A DNA stretch of 64,000 nucleotides from Streptomyces althioticus (lineage in GTDB: Bacteria > Actinomycetota > Actinomycetes > Streptomycetales > Streptomycetaceae). Below are positions 1 to 8,629 of the stretch, one piece after another. The DNA lies in the NCBI GenBank assembly GCA_014649355.1, contig BMSW01000009.1, forward strand, positions 1 to 64,000. The letters are read 5' to 3'. The notes beneath the pieces are model-generated. The model was not told where the DNA came from. It saw only the letters and a program-made list of their open reading frames with translations, and did not search any database. Each line of letters begins with the position of its first letter. Within the stretch, counting starts at the first letter, position 1. Made by a program: the position numbers and the translations under genes.

Positions 1-3000
1 TCCGGCCGAGCCGCCTGCGCCCGCGACACCAGCACCACCCCCGCACCCGCCTGCCCGAGGACCTCGGCGAGTCGTCCGCCGGGCCACTCGACGTTCAGCG
101 GGATGTAGGCGGCACCGGACTTCATCACGGCGAGGGTGCCGACGACCTGGAGGTAGCCCTTCTCCGCCAGCACGCCGACGACGCAGGGCTCGTCCGGGAG
201 GGTGCCGGGCGTCGACAGGACGCGGGCGAGGCGCTCAGAGTCGTCGTAGAGCTCGCCGTAGGTGTGGTTGCGACCGGTACCGGCGTCGATGACGGCCACC
301 GCGGCGCGACGGCCCGCATCCAACCCGGCCTCGTACAGGCCGAAGAGGGTGTCGTCGCAGTCGGGGGCGTCACCGGTGGCGTTGGCCGCCTCGATGAGGG
401 CGCGGTCGGCCCCGGGCACCGACAGGGACGGGAACGCGGCGGTCTCCCAGTCGAGTTCGGCCAGGTCCTCGATGAGCCGGCAGTAGGCGTCGTGCATGGC
501 CTCGAGAATGGCCGGGTCGAAGAGCTGATCGACGTAGTCCCACTCGGCGACGAAGCCCTCCTGCGTCTCGTACGCCTTGTTGTCGAGCCACACCTGTGGT
601 GTCTGGGAGATGGAGTGGTCGACACCCTGGTACGTGTCGTTCAGCACGAGTTCGAACATGCCGGCGTCGGCGGGGGCGCCCAGGGTGCTGGTGAGGACGA
701 CCGGGGCCACGATCTTGTTGAGGGGCATGGACTGGCGGGTCTTCAGCAGTCGCTGGAAGTCAACGCCGTCGAAGAGGTTGTGCTCGATGTCGCGGAGCAG
801 GTCGCCGTGGACGCGGCGCAGGGTGTCGGAGATGACGGTGTCATGTTCGGTGCGGTGGTCGAAGAGTTCCAGGACGGTGAAGTCGCCGATGACGCCGTTG
901 ATCTCGGGGTGCAGGGGCAGCCGGTTGAACAGGGTGAGGTTGACACACAGCCGGTCCTGGCCGCTCCAGTGACCGAGCACCCGTCCGAACAGTTCCACGA
1001 CGAGCGCCGTCGGGCTGATGCCGTGACGGCGACAGCGGTCGGCCAGTTTCTCCCAGACGGCGGCGGGGACGACCCGGCTCCTGCGCCGGAAGACAGGGGT
1101 GTCGACGCTCGACGGGTGGGCCCGCAGCGGCAGCCGGAGGTCGAGCTGGTAGCCGTCGGCCTTGTCCTCCCAGTACTGCTGGGCCTGGGTCAGCAGGTCG
1201 CTGTCGCGAACTTTCTCGTACTGCAGGACGTAGTCGCGGTAGCTGACGCCGAGGTTGGGCAGACAGCGCTCGGAGTCGGCGTAGAGCTGCGCCCACTCGT
1301 CGAAGAGGATTTCGAAGCTCGACATGTCAATGACAAGGGCGTCGAAGCTGATGTGCAGCCGGAAGACACCGTCGAGGCGGCTCAGCACGATGTCGAACAG
1401 CGGGTAGCGCTCCGGGTCGTACAACTTGTGGGCGTAGCGGCCGCGCAGCTCCTTTAGTTCGGTCTCGTCGCGCAGGTCGTGGAACGGGACGCGGTGGTAC
1501 GGGACCTCGCGCAGGAAGCGCTGCTGCCCGTCGGTGAAGACGGTGCGCAGGGCGAGATGGCGTTCGATGAGTCGGTTGAACGCGGTCTCCAGCTGTTTGT
1601 GGTCGATGCTGCCGTAGCAGAACTCGCTGTAGACGTGCGTCGAGACATTGCTGAGTTCGAAGTTGTGGAAGCGGCCCAGGTAGTAGGTCTGCTGGACGTT
1701 GGTGAGCGGGAACGGCTCGTAGAGGTGCTCGGTGTCGGTGCCGTCGAGGACGTGGTCGCGGTAGGCGAAGCTGCCGAGGCTCGCGGCGACGAGCGGGGCG
1801 AGCCGCCGGACCGTCTTCTCGTGGAAGACGTCGCGGATACGGATGTCGCAGCCCAGCTCGCTGTTGATGCGGTTGACGAGTTTGATACCCAGGATGCTGT
1901 TGCCGCCGGACTGGAAGAAGTCGTCGGTGACGCCCACGGTCCGGCGGGTCGCGCCGGTGCCGCCCAGCACCTCGGACCACAGCTCGCACAGGCGGCTCTC
2001 CAGCTCGCCGACGGGGGCCACATATCCCTCGGTGAGGAACTCGCCGGGGTCCGGCAGCGCCCCGCGGTCGGCCTTGCCGTTGGCATTCAGCGGCATGCTG
2101 TCGAGCGGGACGAACACCGTCGGCATCATGTAATCGGGCAGCAGCCCGGCCAGATGACGCCGCAGGTCCTCCCCGTCGGGCAGTTCGGGGGCCACGTAGT
2201 AGGCGACGAGATAGCGAGCCTCGTCGGCTGACGGGTCGGTGTCGCCGGGTGTACGGGGCGGTTCGTGGACGAGGACCAGGCTCTGCTCGACGGCGGGGTG
2301 GGCGGTCAGTGCGCTCTCAATTTCGCCGAGTTCGATGCGGTGTCCGCGCAGCTTGATCTGGAAGTCGTTGCGGCCGATGAACTCCAGTAAGCCGTCCGGG
2401 AGGGCGCGCACCAAGTCACCGGTGCGGTAGAAGCGCTCCTCAGGTACGGCGGGGCCGGTGCCGTCGGTCGCGGGCGGCGGGGTGACGAACCGGCTCGCGG
2501 TCAGTTCCGGTGCGTTCAGGTAGCCGCGAGCCAGACCGGTGCCGGCGATGCACAGCTCGCCCACGACGCCCGGGGGGAGTGGTTGCAGTTCCTCGTCCAG
2601 GACGTAGCAGCGGGTGTTGGCGACAGGCGTGCCGATCAGTGGGCGGGGGTCGTCGGGGGTGAGGAGGCGGCGCGTGGACCATACGGTGGTCTCCGTGGGG
2701 CCGTACACGTTCCAGCACTGGTCCACGGTGGCGGCGAGGTCGGCGGCGAGCTGCCGGGGTAGGGCCTCGCCGCCGCACAGGGCACGCACGGGCAGCCGTT
2801 TGCCGCCGAGGTTCTGGAGGATCAGATGCCACAGGGACGGCGTCGCCTGGACGACGGAGACGCCGTCCTCGATCAGTTCGACGAGACGAGCGACGTCGAG
2901 CAGGTCGGCGCGGTCGGCCAGGACGACGATGCCGCCGTGCAGGAGCGGCATGTACAGCTCCAGCGTGGAGATGTCGAAGGCGACGGTGGTCACGGCCAGC

Positions 3001-4712
3001 ATGCGCTCACCGCGCCGGAAGCTGACACTGCGCCCGATGTCCTGGGCGATGTTGAGGTAGCTGTGGTGCTCCACGGCGACGCCCTTGGGGCGGCCGGTGG
3101 TGCCGGAGGTGTAGATGACGTAGGCGAGGTCGGAACCGGTGACCCGCACGTCGAGGTCGGCACCGTCGCAGGCGGCCGCCGCGGCCTGTACGTCATCGGC
3201 GTCGGCGACGACGACGGGGACGCCGAGGGCGATGTCTTCCAGGCCGGTGTGGTGCGCGGTGTCACTGAGGATCAGGACGGGCTGACTGTCGGCGAGGATC
3301 GCGGCGGTGCGGCGCGCGGGTGAGCCGAGGTCCAGCGGGACGTAGGCACAGCCCAGTTTGAGCACGGCCAGCGCGGCGATGAGCAGATGCTCGGTGCGGT
3401 CCAGGTACATCGCGATCAGATCCCCCCGGCGGGGGTCGTAGCGCTCCTGGAGCAGCCTGGCGAAACGATTCGCTGCCTCGTTGAACTCCCAGTAGGTCAG
3501 GGTCGTACCGCCGTGGAGGACGGCGGTTGCGCCGGGCTGCCGCGCGGCCTGTTCCTCCATCACCCGGTGCAGGGGCCGGTCGTCGTACGGGGCCCTTGTC
3601 TCGCACGCCTGCGCCGCCAGGGTGTGCCGCAGCGTGCCGGGCAGGCACAGCACGTCGCCGAATGCGGCGGCGCCTTGCTCGAACCGCTCGAACCGGGCGA
3701 GGAAGGCGTCGACGTGTTCACGCAGCACGGCGAGGAACGGCAGCCCTGCCGGAGCCTCCATCTCCAGCCGCCCACTACCGTCGCAGCGCAGGACCAAGAG
3801 GGCGCCCTCGGACTGCGCGGTCCCGTCGACGTCCACGAGAACCCGCGGCGGACGCGCCTTTGAAAAGACCTCCCCGAATTCATAGAAGGCATTCTGCGGA
3901 GCCCGATACAGCGGATCGTTGAGCTGATCAAGAAGTTCTCGGTGACGAATTCCCCGATCGACTTTCAGGTATTTACGTATTCGCCCGGAGGATGTGTGAA
4001 CGTCGTGGACGTAGATCCCGGACTTCCGGGAGTTCCATACCATCTGCAAGGCCAGGGAAAGAAATTCGAGACGGCCAGGCGTGAGCGGGACCGAGGTGAC
4101 GGACGGAAAGTGGAGGATTTCCCTCTTCCTGGCGGTCTCCGCGATGTCAGGCCCGATTGCCTCGACCAGATCAAAGCGGTCCTCGGCACGGTCGGCGACG
4201 CGCGCCCGGGCAGCCAGCGCCTCGGCCGCGCGCTCCATCCGCAACAGCTCGGGAAGGTCGTCCGGGCGCTCGTCCACTGGCTCGGCCGCAAGGGAGGTGT
4301 GGCCCTCACGGGAGAGGCGGATCACGGCGTCGACGCAGGCATCGAGGACCGCCCCGTGCGGATCACCAACGGCATACGTCCCGCCCACCAGCACATCTCT
4401 GCCGGTCAGCCGCACAGTGCAGCGCGCCTCGGGACGGTCTCCGAAGGCCCGCAGCCCAGGCGTCAGCACCGGCACATCCGGGCGACGGGCGGCGCCGACG
4501 GCGGACCCCACGACACAGTCGAGGCGCCGGTCCACGAGCGCGTCTTCGCTGACGACGCCCACATTGTGGGTCATCCGCGCCCGCCACCCGGCCGGCCCGA
4601 CCGGGTCGCCTTCCCGCATCCAGACGTAATGTCCGGCGTCCGCCAAGTACTCCGCTATTTCCTGCCCAAGCCGGCCGAGTTCCGATCCGACCAACACATG
4701 AAGAATTTTCAC
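1..4712 (-). CDS. Non-ribosomal peptide synthetase, N-terminal part (X-A-PCP-Cy-A..., C-terminus outside window)
   Basis: Modular peptide synthetase read from a GTG at 4712 to the window edge (about 1570 residues visible). Residues 1 to about 385 match no domain I recognise; they begin with a Rossmann-like strand (KILHVLVGSELGRLG). An adenylation domain follows (about 400-905) with core motif YTSGTTGRPKG near 3113. Aligning its pocket to the GrsA positions gives D-I-L-Q-L-G-V-V-W, which is the known glycine code with two conservative changes. A carrier domain has the phosphopantetheine site GGNSI near 1905. The next domain carries DALVIDMSS near 1347, the DxxxxDxxS signature of heterocyclization domains rather than HHxxxDG, plus LTNVQQTYYLGR. 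A second adenylation domain starts near 350 and is cut. Inference: it activates Gly and then cyclises a following Cys, Ser or Thr to a thiazoline or oxazoline. No condensation domain is recognisable before the first A domain. Start choice is moderate; the frame is open up to about 4943. Confidence 0.9.
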   Translation of the reverse strand, partial: MKILHVLVGSELGRLGQEIAEYLADAGHYVWMREGDPVGPAGWRARMTHNVGVVSEDALVDRRLDCVVGSAVGAARRPDVPVLTPGLRAFGDRPEARCTVRLTGRDVLVGGTYAVGDPHGAVLDACVDAVIRLSREGHTSLAAEPVDERPDDLPELLRMERAAEALAARARVADRAEDRFDLVEAIGPDIAETARKREILHFPSVTSVPLTPGRLEFLSLALQMVWNSRKSGIYVHDVHTSSGRIRKYLKVDRGIRHRELLDQLNDPLYRAPQNAFYEFGEVFSKARPPRVLVDVDGTAQSEGALLVLRCDGSGRLEMEAPAGLPFLAVLREHVDAFLARFERFEQGAAAFGDVLCLPGTLRHTLAAQACETRAPYDDRPLHRVMEEQAARQPGATAVLHGGTTLTYWEFNEAANRFARLLQERYDPRRGDLIAMYLDRTEHLLIAALAVLKLGCAYVPLDLGSPARRTAAILADSQPVLILSDTAHHTGLEDIALGVPVVVADADDVQAAAAACDGADLDVRVTGSDLAYVIYTSGTTGRPKGVAVEHHSYLNIAQDIGRSVSFRRGERMLAVTTVAFDISTLELYMPLLHGGIVVLADRADLLDVARLVELIEDGVSVVQATPSLWHLILQNLGGKRLPVRALCGGEALPRQLAADLAATVDQCWNVYGPTETTVWSTRRLLTPDDPRPLIGTPVANTRCYVLDEELQPLPPGVVGELCIAGTGLARGYLNAPELTASRFVTPPPATDGTGPAVPEERFYRTGDLVRALPDGLLEFIGRNDFQIKLRGHRIELGEIESALTAHPAVEQSLVLVHEPPRTPGDTDPSADEARYLVAYYVAPELPDGEDLRRHLAGLLPDYMMPTVFVPLDSMPLNANGKADRGALPDPGEFLTEGYVAPVGELESRLCELWSEVLGGTGATRRTVGVTDDFFQSGGNSILGIKLVNRINSELGCDIRIRDVFHEKTVRRLAPLVAASLGSFAYRDHVLDGTDTEHLYEPFPLTNVQQTYYLGRFHNFELSNVSTHVYSEFCYGSIDHKQLETAFNRLIERHLALRTVFTDGQQRFLREVPYHRVPFHDLRDETELKELRGRYAHKLYDPERYPLFDIVLSRLDGVFRLHISFDALVIDMSSFEILFDEWAQLYADSERCLPNLGVSYRDYVLQYEKVRDSDLLTQAQQYWEDKADGYQLDLRLPLRAHPSSVDTPVFRRRSRVVPAAVWEKLADRCRRHGISPTALVVELFGRVLGHWSGQDRLCVNLTLFNRLPLHPEINGVIGDFTVLELFDHRTEHDTVISDTLRRVHGDLLRDIEHNLFDGVDFQRLLKTRQSMPLNKIVAPVVLTSTLGAPADAGMFELVLNDTYQGVDHSISQTPQVWLDNKAYETQEGFVAEWDYVDQLFDPAILEAMHDAYCRLIEDLAELDWETAAFPSLSVPGADRALIEAANATGDAPDCDDTLFGLYEAGLDAGRRAAVAVIDAGTGRNHTYGELYDDSERLARVLSTPGTLPDEPCVVGVLAEKGYLQVVGTLAVMKSGAAYIPLNVEWPGGRLAEVLGQAGAGVVLVSRAQAARP

Positions 4713-5420
4713 CTTGGCCCTGCCCCTGCCTCGACTGCCGCAGCACGCAGAGGCCCAGCAAAATTTACCCCGCGCGCCTTTCAGTAAGGGAAATGCACCT
4801 CTCTCGGTTGGCTGGGCAGGCTGGCCGCACCCCTCACCTCGAGATGCATGCAACAGCCACGGGGAGGCTGTCATTTGCAGTGATGGCATGTCAAGGAAAT
4901 ATTCCGGCCACACAAACCGGAGGGAGACCAATAAGCCTCACCTCTAACCCCCATCAGAGATACTTATAGGCAGGGATTGAGATTGCGCCACCGCCAGGAC
5001 GGGCCGGTTGAGTCGGCGTCCGGCGGCCGAACTCGGAATGGGGCGGGCTCCTAGAGGCGTCTCGCCTGGCCTACGTGGGCCGGTTGAGCTGCCCTGATCA
5101 AGCCAACGGGACCCGGTCGGTCTGAATCAGTCAAATAGCGCACCGTGGCAATCCTTTACGTCTGCAAGTCGTCGGTCGACGGTCCGCCGAGGCGCACGGC
5201 CGTCTCATTGACGCCCCGCCAAGTGGTGTATCCCTGAAGATCCACCATCTTGAAGTCGTCGGTCGCGGGGCTGGTGTGAGTTGTTGATCGTGTACTCGTG
5301 CTGGTCGAGGGTGCTTGTCGGCGCTCAAGATCATCTGCCGTTCCGGTGATCACGGATCTGCGGATTCCCCGCCGTGTGCGAGGTGGAGATCCGTGCGATT
5401 CGGGCGGGAGGTGTATCAAG
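4713..5420. other. Intergenic region with no supported gene; AT-richer near 4890-4990
   Basis: No convincing coding frame. Positions about 4890-4990 are richer in A/T than their surroundings and probably carry the NRPS promoter on the minus strand. One TTGACA is present on the minus strand near 4893, without a good -10 at the usual distance. Between 5156 and 5420 I see only frames without start, codon bias or recognisable sequence. The region could be remnant DNA from the neighbouring mobile zone. Confidence 0.5.
4927..4945 (-). promoter_or_regulatory. Possible degenerate iron box (DmdR/IdeR-like) upstream of the NRPS
   Basis: Read on the minus strand the site is AGAGGTGAGGCTTATTGGT. It matches the left half and centre of the actinobacterial iron-box consensus TTAGGTTAGGCTAACCTAA (10 of 19 by eye) but the right half is poor. 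It lies about 215 bases before the NRPS start in an AT-richer stretch. If real, it would suit a thiazoline/oxazoline siderophore. This is a weak call. Confidence 0.25.
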
Positions 5421-5675
5421 GTGGCCCAGGACGCGGAGCCGGACCTTCGTGATCCGATCACGGTCGGCCGGGTCGAACTGGAGTTACAGGCAGAGAAGAT
5501 GAGCCTCCAGTTGCAGGAGGTCCGCGACGAGCTGAAAGAACTTGCTGTCGTCGAACGGGTCGCACGCCGGCTGGCCGGGCAGGTACGCACCGAAGCCGAG
5601 CAGAGGACGACGCCACCCGCCGGGCAGGTCGCGGGCCGTACGGTGCTCGCGGTGCCGCCACGGGAGCGGGCATGA
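5421..5675 (+). CDS. Small coiled-coil protein of an IS-associated gene pair
   Basis: An 84-residue acidic protein starting at GTG 5421, with GGCGGGAGG at 5404-5412 as ribosome binding site. After DPITVGRVELELQAEKM comes a heptad-like stretch (LQLQEVRDELKELAVVERV) and a tail ending in a VAGRTVLAVPPRERA-type sequence. From memory, proteins of this layout recur in Streptomyces directly before a small helix-turn-helix protein and a transposase. Here the stop overlaps the next start as ATGA, so the two were coupled. The function is unknown; the context implies a role in, or a passenger with, an insertion sequence. No intact partner transposase follows. Confidence 0.55.
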   Translation: MAQDAEPDLRDPITVGRVELELQAEKMSLQLQEVRDELKELAVVERVARRLAGQVRTEAEQRTTPPAGQVAGRTVLAVPPRERA

Positions 5676-5863
5676 ACGAGACGGTCCTGCCCGCCGACTA
5701 CCAGCGGATCATGGACATGGTACGGCGGGCCGACGGGCCGGTCATGGTGATGCAGGTCTGCGGTGAGCTGGGGATGTCCCTGGAGCTGGCTCGCTCGGAG
5801 ACGCTGCGGGCGAAGCTGAACCGGCTGGCCGAGAAGGGCTGGATGCGCAAGCTGGCCGACAGG
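5672..5863 (+). pseudogene. Truncated IS-associated winged-helix protein, fused in frame to the next fragment
   Basis: The ATG at 5672 overlaps the previous stop. The first 64 residues (from LPADYQRIMDMVRRADGPV to RLAEKGWMRKLADR) resemble the small winged-helix protein found after the coiled-coil ORF in Streptomyces IS-linked pairs. In that family RKLADGRFT would close the protein. Here, straight after KLADR, the reading frame passes into an unrelated F420-dependent reductase sequence. The result is a chimeric ORF running to 6184. It probably makes no useful product. The junction suggests deletion between an IS remnant and the reductase gene, removing the reductase's 5' end. Confidence 0.6.
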
Positions 5864-6423
5864 GACGTGGTCATCATGTCCATACTCTTCGACCGGGTCG
5901 CGGAACTCGCCAGCCCCCTCGCCGACGCCGGTGAGGAGACGGTGGTCATCGACACCACCAACTACTACCCACACCTCAACGGCCGCATCGAGGCCGTCGA
6001 GAAAGGCCAAGTGGAAAGCGTGCGCAACGCCGAGCTGCTGGGCCGTCCCGTGGTCAAGGCGTGGAAGGCCGCCCTGGCGGAGACCCGCGCACCCTGGGCG
6101 TGCCCGCGGGCACCCCGGGCCGTATCGCCCTCCCCGTCGCCGCCGACTCCGACGAGGCCCGGCAGGTGGCCATGCAGCTCCTAAACGACACCGGCTTCGT
6201 CCCCTACGACGCCGGCGTGCTCCCCGACTCCTGGCGCCAGCAGCCCATGGGCTCGGCCTACTGCACCGAGCTGACCCTGGACGAGGTGCCCGCGGCGCTC
6301 ACTGCGGCCGACCGGTAGAAGGACGCGCGCGTGCGCGACAGCATGCTGGAGCGTTTCGCCACCCTCGGTGAGGCGCCCACCCACGAGGACGTAGTCGAGA
6401 TGAACCGCGCCGCCCACCGCTGA
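5864..6423 (+). pseudogene. F420-dependent NADP reductase family pseudogene (5' end lost, frameshift, nonsense codon)
   Basis: Three pieces in two frames together give most of a reductase of the NADP/F420-dependent family: VVIDTTNYYPHLNGRIEA, then after a shift near 6080 GTPGRIALPVAADSDEAR and DSWRQQPMGSAYCTELTLDE. An in-frame TAG at 6316-6318 is followed by the expected family tail (MLERFATLGEAPTHEDVVE), ending at a TGA at 6421-6423. The N-terminal nucleotide-binding half is missing and replaced by the IS-linked fragment. It cannot be functional. The family normally uses NAD(P)H or reduced F420 in hydride transfer. Confidence 0.8.
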
Positions 6424-6536
6424 CCCCGGCACCACCCCGCTCATGCCCGTGCGGCATGCGCGCTGGCGAGCGCGACGGCGGGCCCGGTACCACGCGGGCC
6501 TGCTGCCGGCGGGCGACCCGCACCACGGCACCCCTA

Positions 6537-7428
6537 GGAGTTGTCGTCAAATGTCACGCCCACATCAGCAGCGATGCGAGGGTGACGGCTGCTTGGTAGG
6601 ACTCGGCGGTCTTGTCGTAGCGGGTGGCGATGCCACGCCATTGCTTGAGGCGGTTGAAGCACCGTTCGACGACGTTGCGCCGCTTGTAGACCTGCTTGTC
6701 GAAGGCCGGCGGACGTCCGCCCTGGCTGCCGCGCCGGATCCGGTTGCGAACCTGGTCGGACCGTTCCGGAATGGTGTGCCGGATGTTCCGTCGCCGCAGC
6801 CAGGTGCGTATGGCCTTGGAGCTGTAGCCCTTGTCGCCGATGACGTGGTCGGGTCGGACCCGGGGCCGTCCCGGACCCGGCCGGGGCACCCGAATCGCCT
6901 CCATCACGGCGGTGAACTGCGTGCAGTCGTTGGTGTTCCCGCCGGTGACGGTAAAGGCGAGCGGGCGGCCGACGCCATCGCAGGCCAGGTGGATCTTGCT
7001 GGTCAGACCGCCTCTGGACCGGCCGAGTCCCGGGGAGTGGAGCCCCCTTTTCGCGCTCCGGCCGCGTGCTGGTGGGCTCGGACGATCGTGGAGTCGACCG
7101 ACACCAGCCACTCGATGTCCCCGGCCGCGTCGGCCCTGGCCTGGGCGGCCCGGAGCATCCGCTCGAAGGTGCCGTCCTTGGCCCACCGGCGGAAGCGGGT
7201 GTGCAGCGTCGCCCAGGAGCCATACCGCTCGGGCACGTCCCGCCAGGCCGTTCCGGTCCGGAACTTCCACACGATCCCGTTGAGGACCGTCCGGTCGTCC
7301 AGCCGTCTGCTGCCCCGCTCGGACCGGGGCAGCAGCGGCTGCACGAAGGCCCACTCGGCATCGGACAGTTCATGGCGACGTATCACCCGACCATGATCCC
7401 CGATCGAAGATCATTTGACGACAGACCC
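6537..7428 (-). mobile_element. IS5-family (IS427-like) insertion sequence, 892 bp
   Basis: The ends are imperfect inverted repeats: GGAGTTGTCGTCAAATG at 6537 and, read inward from 7428, GGGTCTGTCGTCAAATG (14 of 17 match). Both outer junctions read CTAG (6534-6537 and 7428-7431), which fits the TA-containing target preference and short duplication of the IS427 group. One transposase in two overlapping frames fills the interior. The element sits between two decayed genes. Exact end positions could shift by a base or two. Confidence 0.85.
6554..7386 (-). CDS. IS5-type DDE transposase made from two overlapping frames (programmed -1 frameshift)
   Basis: The first frame starts at ATG 7386 (MIRRHELSDAEWAFVQPLLP) and alone would end at 7003. 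It contains the N-terminal helix-turn-helix-like domain and the first catalytic Asp region (LVSVDSTIVRAHQHAA). The second frame carries the remaining DDE core (HVIGDKGYSSKAIRTWLRRR, the Y(2)R(3)E(6)K-like NVVERCFNRLKQWRGIATRY) and ends at 6554. The switch lies at CGAAAAGGGGGC near 7050, where a one-base backward slip on A4G5 joins the frames, as in related IS. The full product is about 275 residues. Both frames look intact, so the element may still move. Confidence 0.85.
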
Positions 7429-7528
7429 TAGCACCCACGAACACAGCAGGCACATCCCGTGCGGCACAACAAGCTGCGGCGAAACACCGGCCCCGCGTGT
7501 GTGCCGCGACACGAGACAGGTGAGACAC

Positions 7529-8475
7529 ATGCAAGCGTGGCGATTCAACGGAACCAGTCGGCCGCTGACCTGGGAAGAAGTGCCCGAACCGCACGCAGGC
7601 CCGGGCGTGGTCGTCGTCGACGTCAAGGCCGCCGGCCTGTGCCACTCCGACATCGGCGCGCTCGACGACGCGCAGTGGATGACGTCGTTCCCGCGCATCC
7701 CGATGACGCTCGGGCACGAGAACGCCAGGGTGATCAGCGAGGTCGGCCCCGGCATGGACGAGTGGAAGGTCGGCGACCGCGTCGGACTGGCGCCGATGAT
7801 GCCGACGGCGACGCCATCGGCTATGGCGCCTGGGACGGCGGCTACGGGCCCAAGATCCGCACCAGCAATGCCAACCTCGTACGGCTGCCCGACGAGCTGT
7901 CCTACGAAATGGGCGCCCTGGCCACCGACTCGAGCATCGCCTCCTACCACGCCATGGTCACCGCCGGGGGCCTGACCAAGGGCACGCGGGGGTCGGAGTG
8001 ATCGGTCTGGGCGGCCTCGGCTACAACGGCGCTTGCGTCGCCGTCCTGAAGGGCGCCGAGGTCTACGCCGCCGATATCGGCCCCTCCACCCGGGAACACG
8101 CCGCCGAGATGGGACTGGCGGGCGTCGCCGAGTCGATCACCGAGTCCGCCGACAAGGACCTGCCGCTGATCGTGGACTACGCGGGATTGGGCACCACCAC
8201 CGCCCAGGCCGTGGACACCCTCGCGAAGTCCGGGACGCTGGTGCAGGTCGGCCTCGGCCGCCTGGAGGCCACCATCAACACCCAGGCCCTCATCCTCGAG
8301 CAGCTGCGCATCCTCGGCTCTCTGCAGGGCACCCAGCAGGACCTCGCTGACCTCTACGAACTCATGTGCAGCGGAGAACTCGACCCGCCGCTCAACCGCA
8401 TCACGCCCCAGAGGGCCCCGACGGCCTGGAACGCCTGCGCAAGGGCGGCGTCGTCGGCCTCCTCGTCGCCGTCTA
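7529..8475 (+). pseudogene. Zinc-type alcohol dehydrogenase pseudogene (at least three frameshifts)
   Basis: It begins normally at ATG 7529 with MQAWRFNGTSRPLTWEEVPE, the zinc-ligand region GLCHSDIGALDD and GHENARVISEVGPGMDEWKVG. The frame is lost near 7800, resumes as WDGGYGPKIRTSNANLVRLP, is lost again in the G-run at 7985-7992, and resumes as IGLGGLGYNGACVAVLKGAE with the NAD-binding glycines. A third shift near 8413 precedes the C-terminal motif GLERLRKGGVVGLLVAVY. Each segment matches medium-chain NAD-dependent alcohol dehydrogenases, so the gene was recently intact. The segments line up in order without loss, which points to point indels, or less likely sequencing error. Confidence 0.85.
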
Positions 8476-8629
8476 CACCGCTGGAAACCCCAGCCTGGCC
8501 CGCCGCACGCCCTCGTCAAAAGCGGCCACGGCGAGCTGGCCGTTCCGGCGTCCTCCGCCGGCCCCGTTCCGAGTCATCACGCCGTGCCGCCCCCGCGGGG
8601 CGGCACCACCGCAGATCAGGGATCACCAC

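Noticed and set aside
4713..4943. Upstream extension of the NRPS frame, with ATGs near 4889
   Set aside because: The DNA is AT-richer and the translation looks random; the GTG at 4712 begins a regular protein sequence.
5156..6010. Minus-strand 284-codon frame opposite the IS-linked ORFs
   Set aside because: Sequence is unlike any family and its complement has clear family matches; treated as a shadow.
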